Below are positions 1 through 9,825 of a stretch of DNA of 64,000 nucleotides, in pieces. Numbering within the stretch: the first letter of the stretch is position 1; the number at the start of each line of letters is the position of its first letter. The DNA comes from Litsea cubeba. Lineage: Eukaryota > Streptophyta > Magnoliopsida > Laurales > Lauraceae. The notes below the pieces were generated by a model. That model saw only the letters and a list, made by a program, of their open reading frames with translations. It made no database searches and was not told the origin of the DNA. The stretch spans positions 73,107,552 to 73,171,551 of the forward strand of contig CM022948.1 of the NCBI GenBank assembly GCA_012931725.1, written 5' to 3'. The translations under genes were made by a program, and so were the position numbers.

Positions 1-3000
1 GCCCAATCAAATTAGTCACCTGCGCAGTGATATAAGGAAAAGTAAAAATGAAATCAAATTTCAGAGTTAAAAAAATACACACAATGCTAGAAGAGATTTC
101 CAGCTGACAATGATGACATGGCATTTCTGTACATGTAATCCTGCAAACAGTCACAGGATAAAAAGGAGAGATCCCCATATGTAAGACCATTTTAGCTTCT
201 AAGGGTGTCATGAAGAGAGCCAAAACAGCAACAGCAATCTGGAACATCTGAATGCTTTTAGAAACATAATGCAACAGACTGAAAGCAAAAGTAAATTATA
301 TATGCCTATAAGTATCTAGGACTCAATTGGGTCCAGGACCTCCATTCGGATTTGGGTCCTTGATCAAGTCTCTAGTTCAAAGCTGGGTATGGATACCAGC
401 ATTGTACCCTTCAATACCAAGTGTGGAGTGGACAAACCAAGTCAGTCAGAGGTGTGGTGCCTCTACCCTAAGTTGGAGGCTGGTAATCACTCCAAGGAGC
501 TAGTCATGAGTGGAAAGATGGCATGTACCATCTGTGCATACACAAAGATCACTCAACCTGATGACCCTGCAATAATATGCTAGTTATAACATTTGAAATC
601 ATTTCCAGATTCAAAAATCCCAAACAGGACTCACAAATACTCTCCACCTCAACAGGGCTTTTGAAGAATAGTCAAACGAAGGAAACAAGATTGATGCAGG
701 CAAGATCCGATGGTCCGCCAGTCCATTGAGCCCAGCCCAAAAGTTCCAGCAGAAGGCCTAAGCCCACTGAAGCCCACTAATAAAGGAGATTTCCAGAACA
801 TGCCATATTTCTAAATCAAGCCTCCTGATAGGAATAGCTAAAAGTCAAGGATAGTTATGAGATTAATTAAAAAGTTTTATCTTATTTGATTTAGAGTTTA
901 TTTTAATTAGAAGTGTTTCTAAATTAGAATTAGGGTATGGACTATGGAGTCTATATAAAGGATTGTAATACCTCCTTGGGAATAAGTTGATTGATAATAA
1001 AATTTCTCTCCTAGAGTTTTCTCTCTCTGTGGTTTGTCTTTGGTATGAGAACCAAGACGGTTTGCATCCCATGGGTCCCTATCACTAAGCTTCGGCTTGG
1101 ACAGTAGTCCTGGCTACTCTTCCCTACCCGCACTGCCTCAAAGATGTTCATTTAGGCAAAGTAGGAGGCTGGTGAGTGGTGACCACTGCAAGGAGCTCCG
1201 CATACCATCTGTGCACACGCTCAGTTACCCACCCCAATGACACCTCAATATCCCAGCTGCATAGCCCCTTGGTTACAGCATTTGAATAATTTTCCAAAAT
1301 CAAATGGCACAGTCATCGATCACAAAAGACTCTCTGACTCATTAGAGTCTCACCCCAATGCAGTGGAGAGCTCCTGTGCGCCACTAATATATTACTTGTC
1401 TTATCAGACAAAGCACCATCTATACTAAAGACCTATGATGCCTAGATACGGCACGGATACGGCACGGACAATCCATAGACATGGTAGGGACACGGATTTT
1501 ACTTGTAAAAAGTGAAATATCGGATACGATACGACACGATACATTGCCCATTTTGAAGTATCCATGCATCATAGCTAAAGACTCGCGCTTCCCTCTAGCA
1601 GTTCCACATACATTTAACTTAAAAGACAGAGACGAGGAGCATTTTTCCATTTTCCTTGGATTTCCAACCCATGAATACATGGGTCCCAGTTGGTCCTTTA
1701 TCTCGAAGTTGGTGAATTATTTTCTAATCAAAGCCCTCTTCCCTGCTCTCAACTTGATCATATAATCCAATTGATCTGTTGACATCAACTTTCAATTCAA
1801 GATAATCTCATCTCTTTCTATCCAAAGAGTCCACAAAACTTCCATTCCAAGCAGTTTTTTAAGGATTTTCCCTTTTCCATGTAATTATTCACTCCTCTTT
1901 TAACATACAATGGTTCAATTCCTAAACATGCTAGGGAATCAAAACTTTAACAAATGACAGGATTAGGTCAGAATCAAATTGAATAAGAAATATATATTTT
2001 TTGGAATGATCATTGAACAAAATTTATTATAAACAATAAATTCTTTGAAAGTCTTTCAGACACTAGGAACATGTTTCTACCATTATCTAAAACTCGTAAA
2101 TTCAAAGTCTAATGGTGTAGAACCCCTTTTGACTGATAGCCAACTCAGTAGAAAGGGAAAAACATTTTACCTGCCAATATTTGGAAACGCAACGATCAAT
2201 GCAACTGTTTTCACCCATGTTCAGCTCAGATTCCTTATACCTGGGAGGGCAAAAAAAGGTATGTCTCAGGAATTTTATAATTTATCTTTATTGCCTGTTT
2301 GTTTGCATTAAAATACATAGGAATTCAATACATAGGAATTTTTTTAAGTGGTTAAAAATGAAGACCAAAGACTAGGTAGTAGGTATTCATTTCCCAGCTT
2401 CCTTTGATTCTATTTTCATAAATGGAAAGGTTACTTGATGCTCATTTTTGGAGCTTCATTTGATTCTATTTTCATAAATAGAAAGGTTATTTGATGCTCA
2501 TTTTTTTGAAATTCACCTTTGGTCTTCATTTTTAACCACATAAAAAAATTCCTATGTAATTTAATGCAAACAAACAGGCCTTAAAACACTTTTGCATAAA
2601 ATCTAAATAGCATTGTTAAATATGTATCAGTTATCAATAAATGGACGTTAGCTGTCAAAACATGGACACTATTTTCTACATGTCCGGTGAAGAATTCTGT
2701 CACAATTTAACCATTCAGTTTATAGGTATTGACATGTTCCACCGCCATGCATTGGATGTAATCATGCACTTCAACATTAGAAGTAAAAACTAGTTAGAAA
2801 CATACCTTTTCTCAATACATTTATCGAAACACGTCTGAGTCAACCTGTATCAGACAATAAAATCATCAGCTTATCAAATTTTAATATCAATACAATCTGG
2901 CACATAATTCAAGGCGTACTTCTTTAACAACCCAACAAAGAACATGTAATCCTTTTCACATCCTTATATGCAAGCGATCAGAAGATGGGCAACTGTTAAT

Positions 3001-4435
3001 TTGTCCTAACTAGTGAAAAAACAGAGCTAGCTAATTTGAGAAGAACGATACATGTATCTTGATTCTCACCTTTTGTTTTACAGGTAATCTCAGTTCTGAC
3101 ATTTAAAATTCATTATTTGCAAACATAAAAACATAAAATTTTGTAAATAAAAGCTCAACAAAAACATTGCTAAAAAAAATCTATATATGCATACAAAAAC
3201 TACAAGAAATTTCAATACATATTGTTCTGTCATTCAAAATAAATGATTTTTTTTTTGTTGGTTGGGGTTTGTTGTTGTGTGTGAGGGAAGGGATTGGGTT
3301 AGGAATGCAAACAGCATGCCATCTAAAAAGAAGTCCAATTGTTTAAATCAACACCTCTGAGTTCTTACCCAAAAAAAAAAAAAAAAAAAACCCTCTTTAA
3401 GTTACATTCAAGTAATAAATTCTAAGGTTTTTTTCCCTTTTTTGATAGGTAACATGAATTGAACCAAAATACAACCTCATGGTTGTGCTAGTAAGCAATT
3501 TCCACCTATGCTATGACTCTTGTCCAATAAATGTTAAAGAGTAATTAGCATTTTAATAAAGTATTGAAAAATATAGAAATGAACAGTATGCCTCTACAGC
3601 ATGAGAATAAAAGAAAAGGATGTATAAAAATGTAGAGTATTACAATATTTCACTTCAAAAGATGGATAATTATGTCACTTGGTGTGTGTGTGTGTATTAA
3701 TTTTAAGAAATGAACCTCTGTCAGAGCGCACAGACCATTTAAACAGGGGAATAGTTATAATCCCATTTCATCATTATCGTATTTCAACCTCAAGACATGT
3801 ACCATTAGAATCATGAATTATCTTGTAAGGGTTTAGGGCATCCTTGAGTAGTTGAAGTCTAAACCATTTTATTATTGTACTATATGTGGAAAGATTCATA
3901 ACGCAGATCAATCACCTGTTGAAAAGGTCTACCCTATACTCCATTTCCTTTTCTGCCATCCCAAAGATCTGCATGATTAGCGAAATGAATATATATATAT
4001 ATATAGTATGATGAGTCAGTGAGAAGGAAAATATAGAAAAACAAACATGCTTATTTAGAAGAAAAGGCTAAGTAAGTTGCATAAGTATGGGTACATGATT
4101 TGAAATCCATGGGCATTTCTTGCTGTCTAATCAAAGACAGCAATTAAAACCATTTCATAATCTTTTATCCTCAAACACTTTGGCAGGTGACTCATTACAT
4201 TTCTATGGGATGATGCCCCCTTGCTAGCTAGCTATTTTGAACTCCAATTGGAAAATTTAACAAATGAGCTAGAAATAAATACATGGCAAGCGTCCAATTC
4301 CAATTACATGCGATTTCTACTCTTCTTGGTTTGATTCAAGAATTGATTTCCATTATAAAAAGGAATTGTTGCATGTAAACATGATGAATGTACCTGTTCT
4401 TTGTCCAACCCCGCTGCGGCATTGTTAGAACCCAT
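1..4435 (-). CDS. TIM10: TIM10, mitochondrial intermembrane-space import chaperone (3' end cut by window edge)
   Basis: Small Tim protein that, with TIM9, escorts hydrophobic precursors such as carriers across the intermembrane space to the TIM22 complex (family knowledge). Coding exons seen, in order: 4435-4394 (MGSNNAAAGLDKEQ), 3968-3916 (IFGMAEKEMEYRVDLFN), 2844-2806 (LTQTCFDKCIEK), 2240-2171 (YKESELNMGENSCIDRC then VSKYWQ) and 19-1 (VTNLIG, cut by the edge). All junctions are GT..AG and keep frame. The twin CX3C signature is present (CFDKC and CIDRC), which is the disulfide pair required for Mia40-dependent folding. About 74 residues are visible of the usual 83-86, so only some 10 residues are missing. 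The ATG at 4435 lies 8 bases inside its exon, and a 5' UTR exon lies upstream. Introns hold an LTR-like remnant, a MITE and a SINE. The assignment is firm; expression is not shown. Confidence 0.93.
389..1305. repeat. Diverged direct duplication inside the last TIM10 intron
   Basis: The stretches about 400-610 and 1130-1305 share a diverged sequence in the same order: a GGAGGCTGGT segment, CAAGGAGCT, ACCATCTGTGCA, then an ACATTTGAAAT / GCATTTGAATA segment followed by TTTCCA. The LTR-like remnant lies between them. This may be one old repeat interrupted later or two copies of an unnamed element. Near 1440-1545 is a short low-complexity run of GATACGGCACG and GATACGA variants. Confidence 0.45.
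690..1130 (+). mobile_element. Degenerate LTR-like remnant with tRNA-Met-like primer site
   Basis: The stretch has LTR-like order: a TATA box (TATATAAAGG near 952), a polyadenylation signal (AATAAAA near 995), a pyrimidine-rich end (TTTTCTCTCTCTG) and then TGGTATGAGAACC near 1041. The last differs at a few bases from the TGGTATCAGAGC primer-binding site common in plant copia elements. No gag or pol reading frame follows and no target duplication is clear, so it is a fragment or a TRIM-like relic. Boundaries are approximate. Confidence 0.4.
2291..2580. mobile_element. MITE, PIF/Harbinger-like, TTA target duplication
   Basis: Terminal inverted repeats of about 60 bp: the left end reads GCCTGTTTGTTTGCATT and the right end AATGCAAACAAACAGGCC, and both inner arms continue through GGTTAAAAATGAAGACC and its complement. 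TTA flanks both sides (2288-2290 and 2581-2583). The core holds two tandem copies of a roughly 55-bp unit with ATTCTATTTTCATAAAT. It lies in a TIM10 intron, about 50 bp from the exon at 2171-2240. There is no coding capacity. Confidence 0.8.
3425..3535 (-). mobile_element. tRNA-derived SINE-like fragment
   Basis: On the minus strand a B-box-like GGTTCAATTC is followed by a T-rich (plus-strand) tail. AATAAAT occurs on both sides (about 3415 and 3527) and may be a target duplication. It is in a TIM10 intron. Confidence 0.4.
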
Positions 4436-4841
4436 CGTACCACCTGATAATCAATACATCATAATCAAATAATAACTATGAAACTGTAATCTCAAAACAC
4501 AACAAAAAAAAAAAAAAAAGGGTAACTGCAGTTTTTGTGACTTTTAGATATGTGACGGCCCTAAACCCTAATAATGAAGTATTGAAGAAGTAGCCCCAAA
4601 TCCACATAGGGTGGTTTTGATTCCAAGCTAGTGCTGCCTCGACCGTACAGAGGAACTGATAATGTTCAGTTGTGATAAAATATTGCGATTTGAGATGGCA
4701 TCCAAACGCACAAACAAAAATGAAGTACAACTGTTATTATGAGATCTTATAAAATCCTTCTCTTTTGGTTTCAATTTCGATTCCATCGACAATCAGTGGG
4801 AAAAAAGTGAAATTCTGAGAAGAAGATGAGATCAAACCTAC

Positions 4842-4965
4842 CTTTTTTTCAACAGAAGGAAGATTGGGGAAGAGAAATATCTCCCGACCGGTCGAAATGA
4901 AGGTCTTTTGGAGTTTGAAATGACGGGGATATCTCGCTCGTTCTACAAAACCCTACCACAACCCT
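4842..4965 (-). promoter_or_regulatory. TIM10 5' UTR exon and proximal promoter
   Basis: On the minus strand a consensus donor (AAAG|GTAGGT, exon end at 4842) faces the acceptor at 4443/4444 before the start-codon exon, so a non-coding first exon probably ends here. Its 5' end is not defined by sequence. A telo-box (AAACCCTA, 4948-4955) lies at its presumed start, another lies in intron 1 (4563-4571), and TGGGCC-type site II motifs occur further upstream near 5202. Telo-boxes with site II elements are typical of plant genes for mitochondrial biogenesis and translation (established). Their use here is inferred. Confidence 0.5.
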
Positions 4966-5054
4966 TTCTAAGTAGGGTCTCGAGATTCGAGAAGGGCTTT
5001 ATGGGTCATTATCAAAACCGCTCAGAACCCTACAAATGAGATCCAACGGCACTA

Positions 5055-5094
5055 GGCCTGATGTCAGGCCGCTTTTCGGGCCTGGCATCAGGCC
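5055..5094. repeat. Double-palindrome hairpin upstream of TIM10
   Basis: Left arm GGCCTGATGTCAGGCC (5055-5070), 8-base loop, right arm GGCCTGGCATCAGGCC (5079-5094). The arms pair with one mismatch (a G-T in RNA), and each arm is itself nearly palindromic. The sequence just after, GTAGCAGGGCT, also occurs at the end of the fold-back element at 53.3-53.5 kb, so this may be a relic of the same family. Confidence 0.6.
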
Positions 5095-6168
5095 ATGTAG
5101 CAGGGCTGTGAAAGAAAAAAACCTTTTTCAGATGGGTCTTAGACTGAGCTGTGAATTATGATAAGGTGGTCAGGTGCAGTTGGACTGTTGGGGAAGATGG
5201 GTTTGGGCCTTTGGGGTTGGAGTGAGATAATTTATATGGCCCTCATGTAGAGGTCCAAGTTGTTTTTAGTAGGGACTAGGGAGCCAAATGGATCATCATA
5301 TTAGACCATTTTCGGCTTCCTTAGAGCTCGTCTAGGACATATTTTCAGGGCTCGCTAATTTTAGGCTCATATCATCCCTGCGCCAACAGCCAACTCATCA
5401 CTAGCGTTGAATGAATGCAAGCAAGCCTCGATTTATAGCTTGTGGGCCTGGCATGCAAGGAAGCCCATGCAGTTGACAAGGCAGTGAGAGATGGAAATAC
5501 TGGAGTCTTCCAGACCAAACATGAATGAGAGAGGATGGTTGAGTAGAGGTGCCAGGCTAGAGCTGTTTCGGACTCTACGTCAGGACGGGCTTGGCCTTCT
5601 ATTTGGGCCCACACCCATATGGGCTCGTCTTTGTCGGATCGTACTGGCATTGAGTTTCGGTGGGACATTTGGGGCTTTTTTATGTCGAGAGATTTCAATG
5701 GCAAAAGTGCCCTGGCTGGCTGCACAGCTGTTTCTGCTGGTTGGAACTCCTTCAAAATCTTGGGGTTTTTTGTAACATGAGCCCAGACTATGTTTAGACT
5801 GTACTTTTTAATATCCTGCTTTGACTGTTATTTTTACAACTAATTTTGACTTTTGAGTATGATTAGAGGATCCTAGAAAATCTTTTAGGATTCTCAAGAC
5901 AACAGGCTAAGACTCATGACACTCTTGAATAGTGAAATTAATAAAAACACCAACATAAATCCCCCCCTCATTTTTAATTTTTTTGTTTTCCAATGTTTAC
6001 TTTTGAATAAATAATCCTTCACCTGCATCTAAGGTGACCATAGCACAGTGAGCCAGTGAGGGCTGCTACAAATTCACACCCCATTTTATTCAGTGACCCA
6101 CATCAAGGTGGGCACACTATCACGGACAAAGGCCGCCTTACTATACAATGGGCCGGTATGTGCTGCCA
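5095..6168. other. Stretch without a recognised gene
   Basis: This is the upstream side of TIM10. Moderately GC-rich DNA at 5372-5775 is open in two frames on opposite strands, but neither product resembles a known family, and codon content and context do not support a gene. The rest is AT-rich with no repeat that I can delimit. Confidence 0.4.
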
Positions 6169-6207
6169 TGCAGTTAATGGATACAAGGTAGCAGCTTTTC
6201 TGATTCA

Positions 6208-6711
6208 CAGGGCCGGCTCTGGGACACGCCACACAGGCGGTCAGCTGGGGCTTCAAAGTTTGGCCTAAAATGGGGGCCCCCAAGCAAGGGCGGCGCTACT
6301 TGGTTAGTAGTGGGGTCAATTGACCCCACTGGGATGTGAAATAATATTTAAAAAAAAATTATCTCACTCAATTTAAAAATTTGACCCCAGTGACAGTGGG
6401 CCACTGTAGCACTTAGTTAATTTTGAAAAAAAAAATCAATATTTAGATGATAATTATGTTACAATCAATACCCTAATTCCCCAAAATATGCTATTCCTAT
6501 AAATAAAATCCTAATTACTCCCATTTATCTCAACCATTCAACCATTGGAAAGAATAAAAGAAGCCGCAGCAGAAAAGGAAGAAAATCCTTCTTGTTGAAC
6601 CATAAAAAAAAAAAAAGTCTTTTATTTTTTTATCATTTATCGGTGGGTATACGGGCAGGGCCACACTTTAGGAACTCGCATAGGCCCCCCGAAAACTCAG
6701 GGCCGCCCCTG
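6208..6711. mobile_element. Non-autonomous hAT element with perfect 8-bp target duplication
   Basis: Left end CAGGGCCGGCTCTGGG, right end the complement of CAGGGGCGGCCCTGAG. CTGATTCA occurs on both sides (6200-6207 and 6712-6719), the 8-bp duplication expected for hAT. The paralogue near 16450 has a single GTTGATTCA-like site here without the element. Inside, from about 6286, starts a second hAT-type end (CAAGGGCGGCGC) followed by GACCCC-rich DNA, suggesting an element inside the element. No transposase remains. Confidence 0.85.
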
Positions 6712-6824
6712 CTGATTCACAATATCGAAATTTGCAAGTTGATTTCATCCGAATCGAAATGTGATATACAATAAAGTAAAAAGGCTGCAAAAAGATGGAT
6801 CATGTTGTACATTGTTGAAAATGC

Positions 6825-7030
6825 AATTTTTTTTTTATGACCGGAGGTATCCAAGGCCTCTTAGAGCACCTGACTAAATTCCCCGGGGTGGTGGCCTCCC
6901 CCTGTTTCCACTCACCGAGTACGTCGGGCTAGGAAGCCTAGCTTAGGGTCCCAACACTTGGTGGGCTTCGATACTGAGACCTTTGGGTGGTTACGGAGAG
7001 CCCCAACCAACGACGCTACCAAGCGTTGGT
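6825..7030 (-). mobile_element. tRNA-derived SINE, minus orientation
   Basis: About 205 bp with a plus-strand poly-T (minus-strand poly-A tail) at 6827-6836. At the other end the minus strand reads like tRNA promoter boxes (TAGCGTCGTTGG as A box, CAGTATCGAAGCCC as B box). It interrupts a sequence that is continuous in both paralogues (9300s and 16560s). TGAAA occurs on both sides. It is absent from copies 2 and 3. Confidence 0.65.
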
Positions 7031-7205
7031 GAAAGAGAAGGCGATATCAAAATCAAGGCTTCACACACAACTATAAAATAAAGCTAAAAGAAAAAACTCC
7101 AAACAAATGAAAGCCCTCTGCCCTCACTTGAATCAAATCACTCAAAACCCAGATTCCATTTCAACCGAACACACCAAGTTTCCATCCATCTTATAAAATT
7201 TCAAA

Positions 7206-9118
7206 GGGCACGTTTGGATGTTTACAGAATAAAATTTTTACAAATTTAAATATTATAAAAATAAAATAGTATATAATAGAATAATATAATATTACAATAT
7301 TACAATATTTTTGTTCTTAAGCGATTTTTGAATAATCTTTCAGATTTTAAATTGAGTTATTTGGAAGGTGCTACGATTAAAGTAAATTACATTATTAAAA
7401 TATATTTTTATTAAATATTTTAATTTATATGTAATTTACCACATTTAGATAAAAAAAGTGGTGTAAAGTAAAGTTCAACTGCCATGTTTTTACCTTAAAT
7501 TACTTTTTTTATCACATAAAATCATTGTAAAATATAGTAAAGTCAAGTCAATACAAAAAAATAACTACTTTACATTTCTCTCTCCCACTTTTCTTTACCA
7601 CATAATTCATCTAACCTTACTTGACCTCACCTTTATTATGATATAATATCAATCTTTATTTTACTTTACCACACCTGTAAATAAGTCACTTTTTATGTAC
7701 TATATAAAACTATGATAAAAGGTGATAAAGTAAAGTCAAATAAAAAGAAACTACTTTATCATTCCTTCCCACTTTACTTTACCAAATATTTTATCCCACC
7801 TTTACTTTACCCCAACTTTATAGTGCCGTGATATTTTCTTTTACTTTACTTTACCATATATGTAAACAAACACATCATGATGGAATTGGTGGACTAAAGT
7901 CTTTATTTTACTCTACCGCTTTGTAATTTTCATTTTGAAAGATTCTTATCTTGTAGAAAGTTTTCTACAATGAGGAGTTGTACGAGAAAATATTAAGTTT
8001 TTTAAAATAAAAGAATCTTTTCTTCAATATTTTCCGGGACAGGGGTGGAACCAGAATTTTATTTATTTATTTATTTTTGGGGGGGGGGAGCAATGAAAAA
8101 AAAAACTTTAAACAAAATAGCACAGTTTACTAATAAAATATACAATAATAAAGATATTGAAGTTGTGCTTGATGTTCTTTCATTATGTTGAAATCATCAA
8201 TTATTGTTTTAGTACTAATTTTTTCTACAATTTATTTTTCAATATATATAATTAAATAATTCATAAAAAATTCATATTCTATTATACTACGAAGTGCAAT
8301 TTTAACAATCTTCATGGCCGAGTTCTTAAAAAATTATCTCTCATTCTATTGCGAAGTGTAGTTTTAAAAATCTTCATGGTTGAGAATGCATTAGTATATC
8401 TACCATATGTATATATATACTAAAGTACAAAAACAAAATCTCAAGATGGGTACCGGTCCTTTGTTATGTAGAAACCTATAAGTTACAATTTAAAGCATTA
8501 CTATTTAAAACCTCAAGGAAAAATAATAACAGAATTTCATATCTAAAATCTAAACCATTTAAAAGTATATATGGTTCCGCTAGTTTTTATATTCTTTAAA
8601 CAAGTCTTTTTAACTGGATTTTTTTGACATGGATAATAATAATCAAGGCAAAAAAATAAATAAATAAAATACAACTATATTTCTTTATCCATGATGGATA
8701 AAACTCTGATTGAACTAAAAAATAATGTAATAATATAATGCAATCAGACAGTTAGAATAATTTTGAGAATTCTCTTCTCCAATCTCCGTCAAACCTTACT
8801 TATTTGTTCTCATTTTCTTCATTTTCTTTCCTTTCTTTTCCTTTCTTTTTTTTTTTTATCATTTTAAGTTTTCTGCAAAATCAGCAACTTTTCTTTTTCC
8901 AAGAATAAAAACCATGTTAAATAAAGTCCTAAATAATGGGATGGTCGCATGATGGAGGGGCCAAAGTACCATTTTTAGGGAGTTTTTAAGATATAAGGGG
9001 GGCCATGCCAAGCCCCCTAGGTCCGCCTATGGTTACCGAACATATAAGTTTTTATTCTTTAAAAAATAAAAGATTATATTCTATAAAATATTATTTTCTT
9101 GTGCATCCAAAAGGCACC
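7206..9118. mobile_element. AT-rich MITE-like element hosting a nested hAT remnant
   Basis: The ends read GGGCACGTTTGGATG (left) and CATCCAAAAGGCACC (right), imperfect inverted repeats. Comparison with the uninterrupted paralogues at 9487-9500 and 16748-16760 (ATTACCAAACACTAAAT and ATTATCAAACACTA) fixes the insertion point to within a few bases. The left 800 bp is AT-rich with repeated TTTACTTTACC-type motifs. From 8040 a second element is nested inside. Confidence 0.6.
8040..9031 (-). mobile_element. Degraded hAT element, C-terminal transposase fragment
   Basis: The ends CAGGGGTGGAACCAG and the complement of CATAGGCGGACCTAG fit the hAT family whose transposases carry a TTF-type zinc finger. 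On the minus strand near 8300-8390 the frame reads AFSTMKIFKTTLRNRM, matching the hAT dimerisation domain signature, and a second diverged copy (CATGAAGATTGTTAAAATTG region) sits beside it. There are many stops and no clean 8-bp duplication. It is dead. Confidence 0.6.
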
Positions 9119-9276
9119 GAACACTAAATAAAAAATATAGAAAAAAAGTTGTTAAACCTTGCAAAAAAGCTATACAGCATCACCTCACCTCAGCCGAATA
9201 CTAAAAATTCCTAAAAACCCCAGCAGCAAATACAGAAGAACGTCAAAAGAATAGCAAAGACCAATACATAAAGAAG

Positions 9277-9825
9277 GATCATCTTTTTATCATGTTGTAG
9301 ATTGTTGAGAAGGCGATACCAAAATCAGGGCCTCTCAGACAACTATAAAATAAAGCTAAAAAAAAAACTCCAAACAAATGAAAAACCCTCTGCCCTCAAA
9401 ATTTGGAGCTCACTTCAATCAAATCACTCAAAACCCACATTCCATTTCAACCGAACACACCAAGTTTCCATCCATCTTATAAAATTACCAAACACTAAAT
9501 AAAAATTATAAAAAAAAAGTTGTTAAACCTTGCAAAAAATTCACTTTTTTTCCCAAACATTATGTGATGCGATCGCATAAAACTGAATTTCATGTCGACA
9601 ACAGGGTTTATACAATCACATCCAAAAACCCAAACTCAAAAGGCCTGTGGCCTACATATTCAACACAAAAAATGGAAAAAAAAATCTCAATTTGAATCTA
9701 TATGCAATTCTTATCAAGTTTACCACAAAACCCATCAAAGATCACAAGCCAAAAAAAACCCATTAAATCTCCCTTTGAAGGGTGCACAGCTTCAAAATCA
9801 ATAGAAAACACCCCATTCTATCACT
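9277..9825 (-). repeat. Copy 2 of the carrier intron-1 sequence
   Basis: Near-continuous match to about 16540-17063 of the carrier gene, including GGTTTATACAATCACATCC, TATGCAATTCTTA, CATCAAAGATCACAAGCC and CACAGCTTCAAAATCAATAG. Homology stops after AATAGAAAACA, about 10 bases short of the exon 1 donor at 17069. Exon 1 coding sequence is not present here, so the open frames at 9302-9947 have no coding support. Confidence 0.8.

Larger units (their letters stand above)
6169..9180 (-). repeat. Degraded copy 1 of the carrier intron-1 sequence, broken by nested insertions
   Basis: The backbone matches 16422 to about 16795 in the carrier's first intron. The matching pieces include CATGCAGTTAATGGATAC, GATTCACAATATCGAAATTT, CACACCAAGTTTC and ACACTAAATA followed by GTTGTTAAACCTTGCAAAAA. 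The copy is interrupted at three points (6208-6711, about 6825-7030, about 7206-9118). The third copy in the carrier intron is uninterrupted at all three, and copy 2 lacks the last two. Confidence 0.75.

Noticed and set aside
5372..5775. Overlapping 127-codon (minus) and 94-codon (plus) open frames
   Set aside because: They overlap antisense in locally GC-rich DNA, contain no family motif, and have no splice or promoter support.
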